Below, piece after piece: positions 19,807-31,398 of a stretch of DNA of 64,000 nt. Under the pieces are notes generated by a model. That model worked only from the letters and a program-made list of their open reading frames with translations. It made no database searches and was not told the origin of the DNA. The stretch lies in assembly GCA_036346205.1 (NCBI GenBank), contig JARFJB010002472.1, positions 7,622,001-7,686,000 on the forward strand, in the 5' to 3' direction. The position numbers were made by a program, and so were the translations under genes. This stretch comes from Vesta saturnalis. Taxonomy: Eukaryota > Arthropoda > Insecta > Coleoptera > Lampyridae. Within the stretch, counting starts at the first letter, position 1. Each line of letters begins with the position of its first letter.

Positions 19807-22453
19807 AGTCTCTACGTTCAATCTATTAATCTGGGCATTTCTGATCTAATAACACTAAGAAATGTGCAGGTTGTCGCATGTGGTCCAAAGATACAGAAAA
19901 TTCTTGGTTTGATCGAACTTTAGCATATTCATTAGTATCCAGCATGGTGAATGGAGTGTAGATTATTAAAATTGGACATCTTAGAGTATAAATTTCGGAA
20001 GCTTTAATTTAGTTCTACATTTTTACGTTGTTTGAACATATCTGGACTCGTTACAAATTGAAATAGAATTTAGTATCCCACTTCTGTGAACGGTGTATAG
20101 TTTTTTTGGTTTGTTTGTCATTAATAGATCTAAGTTTAAATTACGAATAAGATCCACACGTTGACATGTGTGTTTTAGAGGTCTTTTGGTGTCAATAGTG
20201 GTTATTCCTATTATTATTAAGCATCGTTAGTTATAGTTAGTTGAGTTAAATTGCGTTAATTGTTACCTTGTATTAAGATTGATTAAGAAAACGGAGTTGG
20301 CAGATTTAGGCTTTGGCGGCTGGTAGTCTGTCTCTAAATCGATTGGTTATTTCTTGTGAGATACATTATGGCTGAAACTGAAAGACTCGTTAATCAGTCT
20401 TTAGTAGAGATGTAGAAGACTGAAGGTCGTCGTGTGCGTGCGTGATGGTTTGAAGGTGGATTGAACTTAGTTACGTCGTGTCGGGGGTTATTTGAATTTT
20501 ACCGTAGGAAGAGTTTTCCGTTTACACTTTTTGGGGATTTTGAAGATTCATTCACCCGGAACTATTGTATCGTGTGTCGTTTGTCAGAGGTTACATTGTT
20601 CTCGTGTTCTTAGAATTGGATCTATTGTTTATTATAAGCGTTGATCCCTAATGCTTTTGGACTATTTAGAGCATTTATTTTGTGGATTTATTGTAAAGAA
20701 GTTCAAGCTATATATGTTACATTCGCGCACCCAGCTAACCCTAACGAACGATAAATTGCTGTAAATAGATAACGATTTAAGTTTTGAGTAAATAAAAGCA
20801 GATTATGCTTGTAAATAAAGTAATATGTGTGTATATACGTTAAACCAGTTGGAAAGGAAATCGAAGCATATGCCTTTGATTTAAAGATTTTTCATTACCG
20901 AAGTTCGTGTAAATATCGGTTAAGAATCGAGGAGATTAAAAAGTATTGGTTTCCGTCGATGAAATACCGAAAAGGTCGGTTGTCGAGGAATGGCGTTACG
21001 GTTGGGAGAAAGAAGGGAAAGTTTCGATTGATCATTTTGTTGTACGAGTGAAGGTAACTATTTTCTACGTTTACCTTTTTTGGTTTATTTGTATCTGTTT
21101 AGGCGGATGAATATGCTTCTTGTTTATCATTTTGTTCACTAGTCCCTCGGACGTTTTATTTCATGTTTTAAAGTATATTCACCCGCGTATGTATCATAGG
21201 GTGTATTGTTTTTTACCCTGATACAGTATATAACAATACGTATTACAAAATTTTTTAAATTTTAAAGGTTCGACGTCAATAATATTCGTAAAGGTGTTAT
21301 TTAAAATTAAGATACTTACAATGTAAGGCTGTGAGAATTTGAATCTTGCAAGAGTCATTCAAAATCAGTTTGCTAGAAATTTTACATAAGAAATTTTACA
21401 TAGTAATGATATATTTAATGGGCAATACCCTGGTTGTTGATTTTATTCATGTGTGATCTTGTTGTAATATACGAATAGCGTTAAGAAATTATTTCGTTTC
21501 TGTTTAATATTATTGTGGTCTCAAAGTACTTCAAAAAGTATTTCCACTTGTATAGTAGTAACGGGTGTCTATTAATGATTGAAGCTGACGTTATGTAGCA
21601 AATCTTGGTTAGGTTGGTACCACTACATTTCATTTCGGTCGCATTAGCGTCCCATGGGGTAATCACCTTTGATGTAATTATAAACATTGTTTGTTAAAAT
21701 TAAACAGAATACCCCTACTTTTGGAAATATTTTTTGCCAATATTTTCTAATTACAATTATTTAACAAAATAAGATTTAAAATTATTGTTATAACAAAAAT
21801 ACAAACAAAAATTCTTCCGTCATGATTTTGCGTAACACTCCAAAAATGGGCCATTAAGATGAAGGCGTCTTTCTCAGAGGTAAACACCATTGCAAAATCG
21901 GTAATCAAATCTCAAATGCATGGTATTTTTAAACATAACCTGGAAGTTAATATCAAATAGAAAATAACGAAAAATTACTACAGGAATGAAGAATGGACGG
22001 AAAAATTATAATAAAAGATAATGAAAAACAGACACGTGCGACGTGCGAAAAAAGGTAAAAACCGATTGGTTTTACAATATAGTTCTCAGTGTTGCAAATA
22101 CTAAGCAAAGAAATTTCCTAGATTTGAGATGACGTCAGCTTTAATCATTAATAGACACGTGTTATATATTATGTCGATTTACAGTATTAGTCCTGAATGT
22201 CGTCTTTTTGGAAAACTTTGATAGCTTTGCACAAAAATCGTTATCTAACTGTAATTGTACAATAACAAAATTGCAAAATTGGATTATTGATGAAGCTCGA
22301 TACGATATTGACAATATTTTTAACTTTTTGTTGTCCGATTGTCAATTCATTTGCATGTGCTGCTTAATATCATTAAATATTTAATATCCCTAATTTTTTT
22401 CTGCAGTCACTACATATTTGTTGACAACATTACGTTTGGATTATTTGATGCTA

Positions 22454-22603
22454 TCAATGGAATCGAATTTCTCCATCAGATCTCGGAAGCAGTGGACGTT
22501 TTGGATACTTTATTTTATAAATTGTTTTAGCTAGCACAGTATTTTTTTCAGCCCCACCCAACACATGGATCCTGTCAATAAACTCAGTTGTAGGGTAGTC
22601 CAT
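22454..22603 (-). pseudogene. mariner-like transposase N-terminal fragment
   Basis: From ATG 22603 the minus strand reads MDYPTTEFIDRIHVLGGAEK, then NTVLAKTIYKIKYPKRP. This matches the N-terminal helix-turn-helix domain that starts the other mariner-like transposases here (pattern YxxxEyxDMixxxGeaxxNxxxAxxxYxxryPxR). It ends at a TGA near 22454 and no catalytic core follows. Only the first 50 codons remain. Confidence 0.5.
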
Positions 22604-22929
22604 GCCTAAAAATACCACAATTACAATGATATTGATTACAATTATTTGCGTTTTATTTTGACACATGAATGTCAACAAAATTACATTATTTGATCTTAAT
22701 TGCAACCGCAATCTATATTGTGGCACGAATACGTAGCTGTTTGGTATAGGACACACAGTGTGTTTCAAGATCGACTCCAGGATAGGTATAAATAGTCAAA
22801 AACGTACGAAAAAATGCGATCTTTTAAAAGTTCCTGCTTGTTTAAAATGTAATGCCTATCGAGTTAATAATGTTTATGTTACGTGTATTGTTTCAAAAAA
22901 TATAAAGATCCCTAAGGGTAAAGTGCTCT

Positions 22930-23074
22930 TTATAAACAACAACAAAATTGTACAATGACGATTTTAACATGACGCAAATACAAGTAATAAATGACGATCG
23001 ACGTAATTAATGGTCACCCCATAACGGTATTTTATTTCGTAAATCAATTGCTAGAATAGGAATGACGAAAGTAC
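22930..23074 (-). repeat. right terminal inverted repeat of the 4.36-kb element
   Basis: Inverted partner of 18711-18860. Confidence 0.65.
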
Positions 23075-24215
23075 AGCATCATTTGTGGTGTTCGATCGAC
23101 TATTTTGCAGAAGAGTAGCAGTGAATCATTTCAATGATGCGTCACATCACACTCGAAACATTTCGAATGATGACCTCTATATATAACGATTGTCTCGTTT
23201 GGATTATGCCTATCACTAGTATAAACCAAGAGTGTGATTTTAGAACTAAAAAAAACTAAAATCCTCTAGCTACCTATTATAAATAACAACAACGTGAATA
23301 GATGACCGTGGATGGTACGAAACCCCATTATAAAGTATAACCAAATCAAAAATGGGTTTCTGTATTCAACAGTCAGTTGCAAAAAATTCGTTTATTAATT
23401 CAAGTTGAGCTCTTAACTTACGAAGATCATGATGACTTTTTATTACAGGCGCGTTCCTTTTTAGCATCTTTAGTACCTAATTTTAAGCATTCAAAATAAT
23501 ATTCATGCTGTATGAAAATTTGAAAAACTCATATTGCAGTCGCAAATATGAGTACTAATGTACCATTGTCAATTTGACAGTTTGTCAAAAAATATATATG
23601 CACCAGGCTGTGTCATGATACAATACAATTTAGTAACACGCGAATTAGCATTTGACCTCTTAAGACTTTTTAATTGAATTTGCTAGCCATCATTATTAGA
23701 TAATCCTGTGTTTACTGTAACACTACTATAATTAGTGATAGAAAAATTTATAAAATAAGGTACGTGAATACAATATGCACATATTGGCAATACGTCCACG
23801 AGCTGTAGTTCAGTTATTATACTATAGACGACGCACGTACATACAGCCGCCAATTCGGTCCGTAGCCCACGCGAAACGAGTGGAGTCGCTACATATTGGT
23901 TTTTTAAGACGCCGTTATAATATTGATACCTCAGGTTTTTATTAGCGAGCTGTAAAAAAAGTGTTATTCAAATGTAGTATCTTGTGTTCCGTATATGGGT
24001 ATTGAAGCTTAGATTGTGGTGAAAAGCGATCGATTTAATGTAACACAACAGGTAAAAATTATTACCTAACTTTATTTTATTTCATGTGTAGCAATGTGCC
24101 CATCATGCCGAGTTGGTAATATGCATATGGGGATATTGCTAGCACATACACGGATTGTCAGTTATTTGCTTTCATATAATTTGTTAAAGTAAATTATTGC
24201 AAGCCTGGCTGGTAA
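23075..24215. other. intergenic, nothing recognised
   Basis: Mostly AT-rich. A slightly GC-richer patch at about 23820-23900 shows no ORF or RNA fold that can be named. Confidence 0.4.
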
Positions 24216-24229
24216 GTGAGAAATCGTGG

Positions 24230-25804
24230 CATTCGGAGTAAGTGGACAAAAGAAGACTTAGAAAATACTGTCGCAGCTGTGAAGGAAGGTTGAATGCCTC
24301 GTCAAGGTGCTTCAAAAACATTTTCAATACCAAGAAGAACACTATCCAGGTATGTCTATAGTAACCGAATCAGTAAAGCAACAATGGGGCGGAAACCAGT
24401 ATTGACTGTTGACCAAGAAACTGTCTTTTAAGGATAATCCGATTTGCAGAGGTTGGTTACCCACTAACATCAAGGACGTTCGAAGGTGTGTTTTCAATTT
24501 CTGCTCCGAAAATGGTATCAAAATTAAATGTTCTGCCGTGTCCGGTATGGGCTGAATGTTTTTTTTAAACGGAATCCTGCAATAAGTAAAAAAAAAATCA
24601 AAGGGTATGAACCCCGCGCGTGCCCAGAAATGAAACCGGTTCATCTTAAAGGACTACTGAATCTCATGGACAGTCCAGAAAAGATTTTCAACGTGGAAGA
24701 AAAAGGCTGTAGATTATGTTTACACCACCATCAAAGTATACTCGCGAAGAAAAGGAGCGAAACGTGTATACCTAGTAGCACCAGAGCACGGAGAAAACGT
24801 CACAATTGTTTCCAGTGGCAATGCTTGTGGTAATTCCGCCAACAACTCCACTTAAAGGAAAAATTATGAAATCAGAATGGTAGGATTCATTACCTCCGGG
24901 ATCATTGGTGCGAATGACTCCTAAAGGTGGTATGAACATTACCACATTTTGCACATGGATTGAGCATTTGGCTAAATACAAACCACCAGGAAAATGTTTT
25001 TTAATTTTTGATAGTGCCAAATGCATCTAGACTATACGATCGTTGATTTTGCAGAAAGACAATGTACTTTTCTGCTTACCAAGCAACATAACACACGAGC
25101 TGCAATCCACGGAGAAGTCGGTACTTCGTTCGTTCGAACATCACTGGGACAATCAGATACTACAATATTGGACAGAATACAAGGATCGAAACATCACAAA
25201 GTAGCGATTTGGTGAAATTTTGAGTGTTTTATGGGATAAAAGCGAAACACCAGCAAATATAAAGACAGGCTTTGCCGCAACCGGTATTTTTCCGTTTAGT
25301 CTCGAAGCAATATCAGAATTGGCATTTGCTCCTGTTGAAGTTACCCAAGTAAAAGAAGAGCCGAGCGTTGAACCCACCAAAGCAGTACCTCCTAAAGCAG
25401 GGCCATTAAAAATGCGAAAAAGACTAAGAACTACAATTAGCTCTTCTGATGCTAACAGCTCGGAAACTGCAAGTAGCTCTTCTGATAATGAAAATTCAGA
25501 AGAAAAAGACACCTCTGATTCAAATGATAATGTTTGCTCATCGAAAGCACTTAATAAGTCAATAACAGAAATGTTAGAGACCCCTGAAGAAATTATCAAA
25601 CCTATAACAAATGTTAGGCAGAAGGCCATAAATAGTCGGGCTCTTGTAGTGAAAGTGCAACATCTACAGTTACATCAACGTCCAAAGCTACAACAACACG
25701 CAAAGCTACGCCTAAAGCTAGGAGCAACAGAAATCTCACAGAAAAAACAGATAAGGAGAACTGGCATTGTGCACATTTTTTTAAACAATGTGGTAAAAAA
25801 TAAA
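24230..25804 (+). pseudogene. pogo/Tigger-type transposase pseudogene
   Basis: The order of domains is visible across broken frames: an N-terminal psq-type helix-turn-helix (SKWTKEDLENTVAAVKEG ... KTFSIPRRTLSRY) at 24237-24351; FNVEEKGCRLCLHHHQSIL near 24687, where the usual first catalytic Asp is Glu; RVYLVAPEHGENVTIV near 24765 in another frame; KCFLIFDSAK near 25000; a THELQ block near 25095 with Glu for the third Asp; HHWDNQ near 25140; and the C-terminal IKTGFAATGIFPFS at 25259, followed by a Ser/Glu-rich low-complexity tail. Multiple stops and frameshifts, plus two altered triad residues, make it inactive. No terminal repeats were found. Confidence 0.75.
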
Positions 25805-25995
25805 TTGTGCCAACTTTTCGCGACAATTATTTTTTACGGATTCTAAACATGCTGAACTTTATCATGGAATAATAATTGTTTTTGTTTATTACTCAACATT
25901 ACCTTATTTAAAAAAAATCACTTAGGGTGGGTATTCAGAAATTGTCCAAACAATTTTTTGCGCGTATTTCTAAAAAGATTGTGTGAAAAAAACTT

Positions 25996-26112
25996 CAGAA
26001 CTTGAGAGATCTGATTGTATTTTCGTCTGTGATCCAGTGTTCTCTAATACAAATAAAGTAACATACCCCGATAGATGAGTCGATAATCTGTCACGTGTTT
26101 AAGTGGGAAGCG
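25996..26112 (-). pseudogene. LINE endonuclease fragment
   Basis: Minus strand reads FICIREHWITDENTIRSLKF, nearly the same as the piece at 30125-30215 (FICISEHWIIDEDAIRSLKF). This is the apurinic-type endonuclease region of a non-LTR retrotransposon. A broken-off copy. Confidence 0.6.
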
Positions 26113-28329
26113 GAGGCAAAGGAAAGGGTTCTCTACTCACCTGTAGATAATGTAGCCAACCGTCTAGCTCAACGGTTCGGGCGGGTGGGGAGAAGATAGA
26201 TGTTAAATCCAGTCGCCAGAAGCCGCTCCTCTTTATTAGAAACAGGCACCACTATCCCGAGTCCTGGATAGTGATGGCGAAGGAGGGAAAACGTAGGGAA
26301 ACAGGAAGGGATCACACCAAAGGAAGAAAAATAAGAGAGTGCAGTAGTGTGAAATAATATTCAGCTCTGGCGAAATAATCATGTGTGAGGATCTATTCCA
26401 CTCAAAATTATATGTAAGAGACCAAAAAAAGGTAATTTGTGTCTAAACTATACCAATAAACTGTATCGAAAAAAAATTGAAAATCTGATTTTAAGCAGAT
26501 ACAATAAAATATTATTATTAACCAGAATAAAAAAATAATAAAATTAACGTTCTCAAGTTGTAATGGATTCTGTAACCAGTAATTGCCCGCAAAACAAAAA
26601 TTCCAAATTAAACGTTTCTGTTCAACAATGAGAGATCTTTCATTGTGTTGACCTGAAAGAAAAAATATATCATGCTACACAGCGTTTAAAAATAATCACA
26701 CAACCCAAAAATGCACTTACTGTCGTTGTACAGTAATACATTTAGAATGCTCGGTAAAAATAAATACATTGGTAATATGTCTTTTGGAAGAACAATTCAG
26801 TCCACCAAATTTAGTTATCTAATAGTTAAAGTGAAATAATAGCAAAGTGAAGTCACCAAACTGGCACTGAACGTTCCTTCAAAAGGTTAATTATGAGCAA
26901 TAAAATATTTAAGAGCAAGGAGCCTTCTTTAATCTTAAAACTTCAGATGTGATTCAAAAACGTAAGACAGGATTTACAGATATATAACCTTTGAGCTAGG
27001 TGGTAGTGTATATTAAACCAAAAGGATAAAAGAAATACAGGAGCTATTAGCTATTATGACGTAATTTCTATTGCGCAACTCCACAGTAAAAACTAAAATG
27101 GTAGCTAACTATGAATGGTACGGGTGTGGTTCTAATTTATCAAAAATTTAAAGTTAGTAATGAATATTGTAAATTGACAAGTTACTAAAAACACTTAAAT
27201 ATGAAATCGACAAATGTTTTAGCAATTTGTGAATCGTTAACAAGTACCCACCAGTATAATTTTGGTCAATTACGTTAACTTGCAAAATTTGAACTTCTAG
27301 TGAGTAGAACGTGAAAGAAATCACTGTCGAGTAATTCCAATATAAAGCGACGATAACGTATGTACTCAAATTCATGTGATAGATAACAATAACACTCTGA
27401 CTTTTGTTCGTAGGGGTCCAAAGAGCAGAAGAAAGATATCGGTTGAGCGTCACAAAAGAGCATGTAGCGTACAGAATGTGCAGACGTTTTACAGCAATTG
27501 TCGAAGTTAAATTCCAATCGTTAACTTCCAGATATTTTGAGATAACTAGTAATTACTAAACCATTAGATGATAACTATTACGTGCTAAAAGGATTTAGGT
27601 TAAGTATTACATAAAATCAAGGTTACATTAATTACCCCTTTTGTTGTAGACGGGCACATTACAATGGTATGGACTGTTTTCCGTAGTCGATTGAAAGGAT
27701 CAGTAGTTTGTTTAGAGATCGTACGCCTTCAAACGCTAACAAATAAAGTTATGTTTTACCAATAAGAAAGGAAAATTCATGTCATTTTAACCAAATTTTA
27801 GCAACTGGAATATTTCTTTAAAACCGCAGTTAAATGCGAGCAACAAAGCTGGTACAGAGAGTGTACAGAGAACCAAATACGCTTTGTCGTAGTTATTTCT
27901 CCTAGATTATACCCGTATGATCATTATTAGAAATTTTCCAGAAGAAATTTTCAAGCGTTGCTGAGATGACGATCGGCAGAAGGAAGAGAAAAATCTTTTT
28001 TTCAACAAAAAATTGTTATATAGATCGCTTTTGTATCGATAAAAATTTCAATAAAGAAAGTTCCAAATTATTGTATTTTTCATGCCGCCATCTGGCTGCT
28101 ATTAAATAAGTAAATACCAAAGTTACATTATGCCATTGGAGTATAGAGGTCGTACATGTGTACTTTTTATAATTAAATTTGTTGGCGAAATTTAGCACGT
28201 TACAAACTTTAGATAGTTAATGGATTTTTAATATTTTGATAATACGTCCTAATTTGCGAATGTTTTCAAAATATTTTATTTATATATTTTTATGTAAGAA
28301 ACATGAGAATGTATGTAACTGATATTTGG
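26113..28329. other. intergenic; one GC-richer block
   Basis: A GC-richer block at about 26110-26310 is open on the minus strand over about 35 codons (contains IVVPVSNKEERLLATGFNIY) but no family can be named. The rest is AT-rich without recognised features. Confidence 0.35.
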
Positions 28330-28690
28330 CTAGGGTTGAAAAACACATGTTGGGGCGTGAGTAGCAGGTATACGCTCCTTAAGCTGAAAGTTATTAAAAT
28401 GAAAGACAGTACAGGGCTCCCTCACTATGGTATTAGTGTGAATTAGCATTGTTGTTTGTTGTTTATATTTATATTTGTGTAGGGGTGGGCCGATGAACGG
28501 GCACATGATACCGCTTTGGTTATTAATTGTAAAGTCCAAGTGGTACACCTCCGAGATCAGATAACCATTAAAAACGTCGAATTTTATTTTCATTGTTTTT
28601 ATTGATGTATAGATGAATGTGTAACCTAAGAAAGGAGCGTTGTATTTTTCTAACGCTCTCAAATTTATACATCGGTCACGATGCGGTGAT
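28330..28690 (-). CDS. unidentified ORF of about 117 codons
   Basis: The frame is open from about 28690 down to a stop at about 28330 and is GC-richer than its flanks. It lacks an ATG near the start (only TTG codons and an internal ATG), so it may be part of a longer broken frame. It contains GYTFIYTSIKTMKIKFDVFN and GIMCPFIGPPLHK. No family is recognised. Confidence 0.2.
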
Positions 28691-29592
28691 CTATTTATAA
28701 CTTACCTTTGTAAGGCTTTGTTTAAATGAGTTTTTTTGTATCAGTTTTGAAGTAGAATTATTTGCCTGCAAACTAATTTCTTTTTATATGTAATTTCTTG
28801 TAACTGGACTTGTGTATTTTGTGCTTTAGTGGTCACTAAACAATTGTGTACGTGTAAATTGTCTATTTTCTTTTGTCCTTGCCTTTACCTTATTATCACC
28901 TGCGCAATTTTACTGTTGTTGTATTTTATATTTACCGTAATTTACGTTATTGTTTTATGTGCTTATTTACTTAAAGACCGGCATGATTTGTTTGGTGTGA
29001 CTACATGGGGTTTCTTTTTTTTTATTATGTTTCTGTGTAACTAAACTGTTTTTTTTTTCATTTTCTCTTAATGTTATAATTTTGTACGCACTTTAACCTG
29101 ATTTAATGGTGTTTTGTTATATATTTAACCCTTTCTGAGTTTTTTTTTGGGTTATTTGATTTATTAATATACTTGTGCAATTACTTATTTTTGAATAAAG
29201 TGGGTTTTATTGATAGCTCTTTCTCACAATAGTATATTAACGGGCTGAATCACCGTTGCGTAAACCTCGTTAGTTTTAATTTGAACAGTTTCATCCTTTT
29301 TACCTGTCCCTCATAATGCAACACGTACCTACCTCATCCAGTCTATCTAATTCAGATAGCACAACGTACCTACCACTAGACGGCCACTTCGATTGATCCG
29401 TTTTGAGGTTTGCGAGTAATTAAATATCAGACTTGTAAATACATTCTAATGTTTTAATTATTGCCAGGAAAGTCAAAGTAAGGCAGGAAATGAATTTGCG
29501 TAATAGTAACATTATTGTCAGTCAAGTCAAGATAAATCACTTAGCGATTGTTTTGTTCTTGAATTTGCATGATTGCAAATAAGTTCAAATTA
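28691..29592. other. T-rich intergenic DNA
   Basis: T-rich on the plus strand with AATAAA near 29195 followed by a TTTTATTG tract. A short hydrophobic frame at 28829-29044 is explained by T-richness. No gene is claimed. Confidence 0.4.
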
Positions 29593-30035
29593 CGAAACAT
29601 GTACTAAATATATCTGAGAAAATCAGCTGAAGATAATCTTGAAGCATTTCAACAGTAGAGGTTGAGCCTATAAACATGAAAGTACGCCCGAGGAGTTACA
29701 GCCTTAATTATGTTAACGCGTTCTTGATTTTTACTATCAATAATAGGAGCATTGAGTTTCTTTTTTTGCCGGTAACGGTTTTCCAATCGTTCTGAGATGT
29801 TATTATTGTGCACCTTCTGAACAATTTTAGAAAATGTTTATTTGAAGTATTGACGGTTACGGTTTTTAAGGTCCTATCGATTTTGTTAGAGGTAGAGGAT
29901 GTCGTTTCAAGCCCTATTTTATTTGATAAATAATTTTTGTAATCAAAGTAGGTATATTTGTCTTAACGTAATGCCGCAAATTATCGTTTTGATTCGATAG
30001 CTTCATTGTATTTATTACGGAATTTCTATCGTTTC
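29593..30035 (-). repeat. LINE piece, copy 1 of a local direct repeat
   Basis: Starts GAAACATGTACTAAATATAT and matches 30221-30590 in the same orientation, except for a stretch of about 65 bases absent from the second copy. It is part of a non-LTR retrotransposon ORF1/endonuclease linker on the minus strand. Confidence 0.7.
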
Positions 30036-30096
30036 TTATGATATTCTACATAAATGTCATTTATAGAATTCAATGGCTTAGCAATATTATTTTGTT

Positions 30097-30958
30097 TTAA
30101 AAAAACAACACTCCACCGAACTTAAGAGATCTAATTGCATCTTCGTCTATGATCCAATGTTCACTAATACAAATAAAGTCACATACCCAGATAGATGAGT
30201 CCATAATCTTGTTTAAGTGAGAAACATGTACTAAATACATCTGAGAAAATCGGCTGAAGATAATCTTGAAGTATTTCAACAGTGGTTGTGGGGTTGAGCC
30301 TACTACCAATAATAAGAGCATTGAGTTTCTTTTTTTGCCAGTAACTGTTTTCAAATCATTTGAGGTGTTATTATTGTGTACTTTTTGAACAATTTCAGAA
30401 ATGTTTATTTCTAGCGTTAATGGTTACCTACAGTTTTTAAGGTGATATCGATTTTTTTAAAGGTGTCGTTTTGAGCTCTATTTTATTTGATAAAAATTTT
30501 TGTAATCAACAGTCTTAACGTAATGCTGCAAATTATCTTTTTGATTCGATAACTTCGTTGTATTTATTAGGGAATTCCTATCGTTTACTTTGAGATTGCG
30601 TGATTGCATTCTATTTAAAAGAGAAACCTGATTTTGCGATGAAGCAATTGTAATATTTTGATTATTAATAGGTTTGTCCTTTTCAATAATTAAATCTTTC
30701 AAAAATTCTATCTCCAGCTGACATAGTGTAATAGACAACACACCTTCATCGTTAGCATTATCATCAATTTGAATTGTGTTCGCACACTCATAACAAATTA
30801 AATGCTTTTCGTCAATTATTTTTGAAAGTTTAATACGTTTAGCACATCCCTGATGGTACGCACTTCACACTTGAGATAAGTGTGAACCACTTAACACACC
30901 TTTTACAATTTTAAGTAGAAAACGATTTTGGCACTTCCGCACCTCCTATTATCATTAG
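30097..30958 (-). pseudogene. LINE ORF1 (PHD-like) to endonuclease start, broken
   Basis: Minus strand, right to left: CQNRFLLKIVKGV, a stop, then YHQGCAKRIKLSKIIDEKHL followed by ICYEC, a Cys/His pattern typical of the PHD-like finger at the start of some LINE ORF1 proteins. Next is a helical, coiled-coil-prone stretch QLEIEFLKDLIIEKDKPI at about 30715. After a break, WVCDFICISEHWIIDEDAI near 30200 begins the endonuclease domain. ORF1 and endonuclease are thus separated by only a short deleted linker. The 5' end is cut by the pogo-like element at 30961. Confidence 0.55.
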
Positions 30959-30969
30959 TAAGGTACACC

Positions 30970-31194
30970 GGGGTAAGTGGAACCGGGAATTTCAGTACCT
31001 CCACTTTGACCTGACTAAATAAGAAAACCTATCTGTTTACCTTGTTCATATTTGGCAAGCTGATTGTAGAAACATTACTTTAAGGATGTGCCAATATAGA
31101 AAATCATCATGATTTTCAATTTTGTTCTATGATTTTTTTTATTTTCGGTGTCATTGGGTTACACTTGCCCCATACCACCGGGGCAAGTATAACC
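30970..31194. promoter_or_regulatory. subterminal 15-bp motif, three copies (left side)
   Basis: GGGGTAAGTGGAACC at 30970-30984, its inverted form (GGGTTACACTTGCCCC) at 31156-31171, and GGGGCAAGTATAACC at 31180-31194. They are likely transposase-binding sites, by analogy with other pogo/Tc elements; this role is inferred. Confidence 0.55.
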
Positions 31195-31398
31195 TACGAC
31201 ACTTTTTAGCATTTAGAACTGAAGAGAGTTTGCCGGGGTATATGTAAATAACTAGAGTCTTGTTGTATGCTGCAAAATAAATTTATTACAAAAAATCAAA
31301 ATTACAATTTATCCTACATTATACGAATCAAATAATATGTTGAACCTGATTTTTCCTCTCTTATCTGTTGTAGGCGAAGGTAAATGCATAAAAATCTC

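Larger units (their letters stand above)
18711..23074. mobile_element. 4.36-kb element with about 160-bp terminal inverted repeats
   Basis: 18711 to about 18860 and about 22930 to 23074 are inverted copies, sharing TTCTAGCAATTGATTTA, AATAAAATAC, GGGTGAC and TTTGTTGTTGTTTAT in the same order. The ends read (A/G)TACTTTC(A/G)TCATT. The interior is mostly unassigned and AT-rich except a GC-richer zone at about 20300-21050; near its right end lies an N-terminal mariner-like fragment. It may be a decayed mariner-like element that gained other sequence. Confidence 0.6.

Noticed and set aside
20369..20416. MAETERLVNQSLVEM as a possible gag start
   Set aside because: The frame stops after 15 codons and no downstream gag or pol motif follows.
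28829..29044. Hydrophobic 71-codon ORF that looks like a membrane protein
   Set aside because: T-rich DNA gives Phe/Leu/Ile codons by chance; no motif or supporting context.
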